Source: Oceanobacillus damuensis
Lineage (GTDB): Bacteria; Bacillota; Bacilli; Bacillales; Amphibacillaceae
Direction: 5' to 3'
Assembly (NCBI RefSeq): GCF_001618145.1
Contig: NZ_LQNF01000025.1
Coordinates: forward strand, 1 to 64,000
DNA length: 64,000 bases
Both the position numbers and the translations under genes were made by a program. The notes beneath the pieces were generated by a model. The model saw nothing but the letters and a program-made list of their open reading frames with translations. It was not told the DNA's origin and made no database searches. Numbering within the stretch: the stretch's first letter is position 1; each line of letters opens with the position of its first letter. Of the stretch, positions 62,496-64,000 are shown piece by piece.

Positions 62496-63521
62496 ATGAA
62501 AAAAATACTCTTTTTAATCATGGTAGTAGGTATGTCAATTATAATTGCAGCTTGTTCAAGTGAAACTTCAGGAGATAATGGCGCTGAAGCAAGTGATGGT
62601 GAAACATTTGTGATTAAAGCAGGTCACGCAGCGTCACAAGATAACTTTCAACACGCTTCGTTTGAAAAGTTCAAAGAGTTAGTTGAGGAAAATAGTGATG
62701 GTCGTATAGAGGTTGAAATCTATCCTAACAGCCAGCTTGGTGGAGAGAGAGAAATGATAGAGGCAATTCAATTAGGTAACCTAACAATGGCAGCGCCTTC
62801 AAGTGCGCCATTAGCATCATTTTCAAATGAGATGCTTTTATGGGATCTACCATATTTATTTCCAAATGCAGAAACAGCTCATCGTGTCTTAGATGGAGAA
62901 GTCGGGCAAAAAGTATTAGATTCATTAGAGGAAAATGGCTTAAAAGGTTTGGTATATTGGGAGAATGGATTCCGTCACTTTACAAATAATATAAGACCCG
63001 TCTCATCTACTGATGATTTGGGTGGTATTAAAATGCGTACATTGGAAAATCCATTACAGGTTGAAGCATGGAATGCAGCGGGTGTAAACGCAACACCAAT
63101 AGCATTTAATGAGCTTTATTCTGCATTACAGCAAGGTACAGTCGATGCACAAGAAACACCATTAGCATTAATGTATAACATGAAATATTATGAAGTACAA
63201 GATTACTTGACATTAACTGAGCATATGTATTCTCCATGGCCAGTAATTATTAGTCCAACTTTTTATGATAGTTTACCAGAGGATTTACAACAAGTCGTAT
63301 TCGATGCAGCAGTAGAATCACGTGAGTATAACCGTCAATTATCTGCAAATGATGAAGCGGCGGCACTTCAGTTATTAGTAGATGAAGGAATGGAAGTCGT
63401 TGAATTGACTGAAGAAGAAAAAGCTGGTTTCAAATCGAAAATGGAAGTCGTTTATGAAGAAATTGCTGATAAAGCAGGTCAAGAGCTATTTGATGATTTA
63501 ATGGGTGAATTAAATCAGTAA
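62496..63521 (+). CDS. DctP-type TRAP solute-binding lipoprotein
   Basis: A 341-residue lipoprotein (signal MKKILFLIMVVGMSIIIAAC with the Cys at position 20). The mature domain has IKAGHAASQDNFQHASFEKF, YPNSQLGGEREMIEAIQLGN and GLKGLVYWENGFRHFTNNIR, then SSTDDLGGIKMRTLENPLQV with the carboxylate-binding arginine, and VDAQETPLALMY. It binds an organic acid for the carrier that starts downstream. It follows the aldolase by three bases. Confidence 0.92.
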   Translation: MKKILFLIMVVGMSIIIAACSSETSGDNGAEASDGETFVIKAGHAASQDNFQHASFEKFKELVEENSDGRIEVEIYPNSQLGGEREMIEAIQLGNLTMAAPSSAPLASFSNEMLLWDLPYLFPNAETAHRVLDGEVGQKVLDSLEENGLKGLVYWENGFRHFTNNIRPVSSTDDLGGIKMRTLENPLQVEAWNAAGVNATPIAFNELYSALQQGTVDAQETPLALMYNMKYYEVQDYLTLTEHMYSPWPVIISPTFYDSLPEDLQQVVFDAAVESREYNRQLSANDEAAALQLLVDEGMEVVELTEEEKAGFKSKMEVVYEEIADKAGQELFDDLMGELNQ

Positions 63522-63527
63522 TCTAAG

Positions 63528-63561
63528 GATAACTAGGTAGTAAACGACTGCCTAGTTATCT
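63528..63561 (+). terminator. attenuating hairpin between dctP and dctQ
   Basis: GATAACTAGGTAG and CTGCCTAGTTATC form a 12 of 13 bp stem with a TAAACGA loop. Lacking a long T run, it probably lowers permease expression relative to the binding protein or protects the upstream mRNA. Confidence 0.65.
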
Positions 63562-63591
63562 TCATACATAGGATGGATGGTGAAAATCTAT

Positions 63592-64000
63592 ATGAGATAC
63601 CTTAAGTCAATTCTAAATCATTTTGAAAAAGTGTTGATAACACTAAGTATGATTATCATGGTTGTATTAATTTTCATACAGGTATTTACAAGGTATGTAA
63701 TGGGTGATGCGATGACTGGAATGGAGGAGGCGGCAAGGTATTTATTTATTTGGTTAATCTTTTTATCAATTGGGATTGGATTTTCAGATAAAGCCCATAT
63801 AAGTATTGATATTATAATAGATAGGCTCCCAATAGCAGCACAAAAAGCATTAAGACAATTTGTATATATAGTGCTGTTTGGAATTTTTATTTACTTTACA
63901 TACCAGGGATATTTATTAGTGGAAAATATGATGGGCTTTGGTCAAAATTCAGCTACACTCCAGATCCCGATGTGGCTTGTATATTTATCATTGCCTGTAG
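63592..64000 (+). CDS. TRAP small permease subunit DctQ, cut by window end
   Basis: It starts MRYLKSILNHFEKVLITLSM behind GGTG; an in-frame ATG lies at 63577. It has four-helix DctQ layout with the conserved TRYVMGDAMTGMEEAARYLF (family pattern R...W.EE..R). IGIGFSDKAHISIDIIIDRL and IPMWLVYLSLPV follow, which the window cuts. The DctM gene is expected next. Confidence 0.88.
   Translation, partial: MRYLKSILNHFEKVLITLSMIIMVVLIFIQVFTRYVMGDAMTGMEEAARYLFIWLIFLSIGIGFSDKAHISIDIIIDRLPIAAQKALRQFVYIVLFGIFIYFTYQGYLLVENMMGFGQNSATLQIPMWLVYLSLPV

Overview
The window looks like chromosomal DNA of a low-GC, spore-forming Bacillaceae, probably of the Oceanobacillus/Virgibacillus/Gracilibacillus kind. This is an inference from AT-rich codon use, strong AGGAGG-type ribosome sites, RNase J1, HelD, YkvS/DUF2187, DUF1657, Spo0E-like and LtaS-like proteins, and TRAP carriers. 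No rRNA operon or complete tRNA is present.

Layout. 0-1.8 kb: a decayed IS91-type transposase beside one copy of a 155-bp dispersed repeat. 1.9-10.0 kb: core-like genes (LtaS-type synthase, HelD with a coupled small gene, SulP transporter plus universal stress protein, a methyltransferase/zinc-protein/YolD-like operon). 10.1-10.7 kb: gene remnants and the second, inverted copy of the repeat. 10.8-14.2 kb: a thioesterase / ketosynthase / acyl-CoA ligase operon. 14.2-18.5 kb: a gene graveyard around an intact RNase J gene. It holds a second ketosynthase and a CheY-like regulator, each split onto opposite strands by small inversions, plus MFS, HTH and Spo0E remnants. 18.5-21.0 kb: an intact IS21-type element. 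21.7-23.7 kb: a second LtaS-type synthase. 24.3-30.4 kb: an accessory module with RadC, a MoxR-type ATPase and a VWA protein. 30.5-41.2 kb: a defence island with a RloC-like ATPase/HEPN protein, a serine recombinase, a single-chain Type ISP restriction-modification enzyme, and an unrecognised two-gene membrane/soluble pair. 41.2-48 kb: mosaic phage- or ICE-like DNA with a proteasome-like Ntn hydrolase, a Clp-fold SDH-type protease with a zinc ribbon, a glycine-rich/coiled-coil protein, an excisionase-like HTH protein, a truncated endolysin, a tRNA-Thr 3' fragment and two 11-12 bp tandem repeats. 48.6-52.1 kb: small sporulation or cell-surface type genes and a type I holin-like toxin. 52.3-55.4 kb: a YfcC carrier and an M20 dipeptidase. 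55.6-56.1 kb: a copper P-type ATPase fragment. 56.3-64 kb: a TAXI-TRAP system, then a GntR-regulated cluster with acetaldehyde dehydrogenase, 4-hydroxy-2-oxovalerate aldolase and a DctP/DctQ TRAP carrier that runs off the end.

How the genes fit together. The last cluster is a coherent catabolic unit: a TRAP carrier imports an organic acid, the aldolase splits 4-hydroxy-2-oxovalerate to pyruvate and acetaldehyde, and the dehydrogenase makes acetyl-CoA. The 30-48 kb stretch reads as a defence island built from mobile DNA. The best candidate for an undescribed system is the 39.7-41.2 kb membrane/soluble pair, followed by the two unusual proteases at 41.8 and 46.3 kb. All family assignments are from reading motifs; no database search was run.
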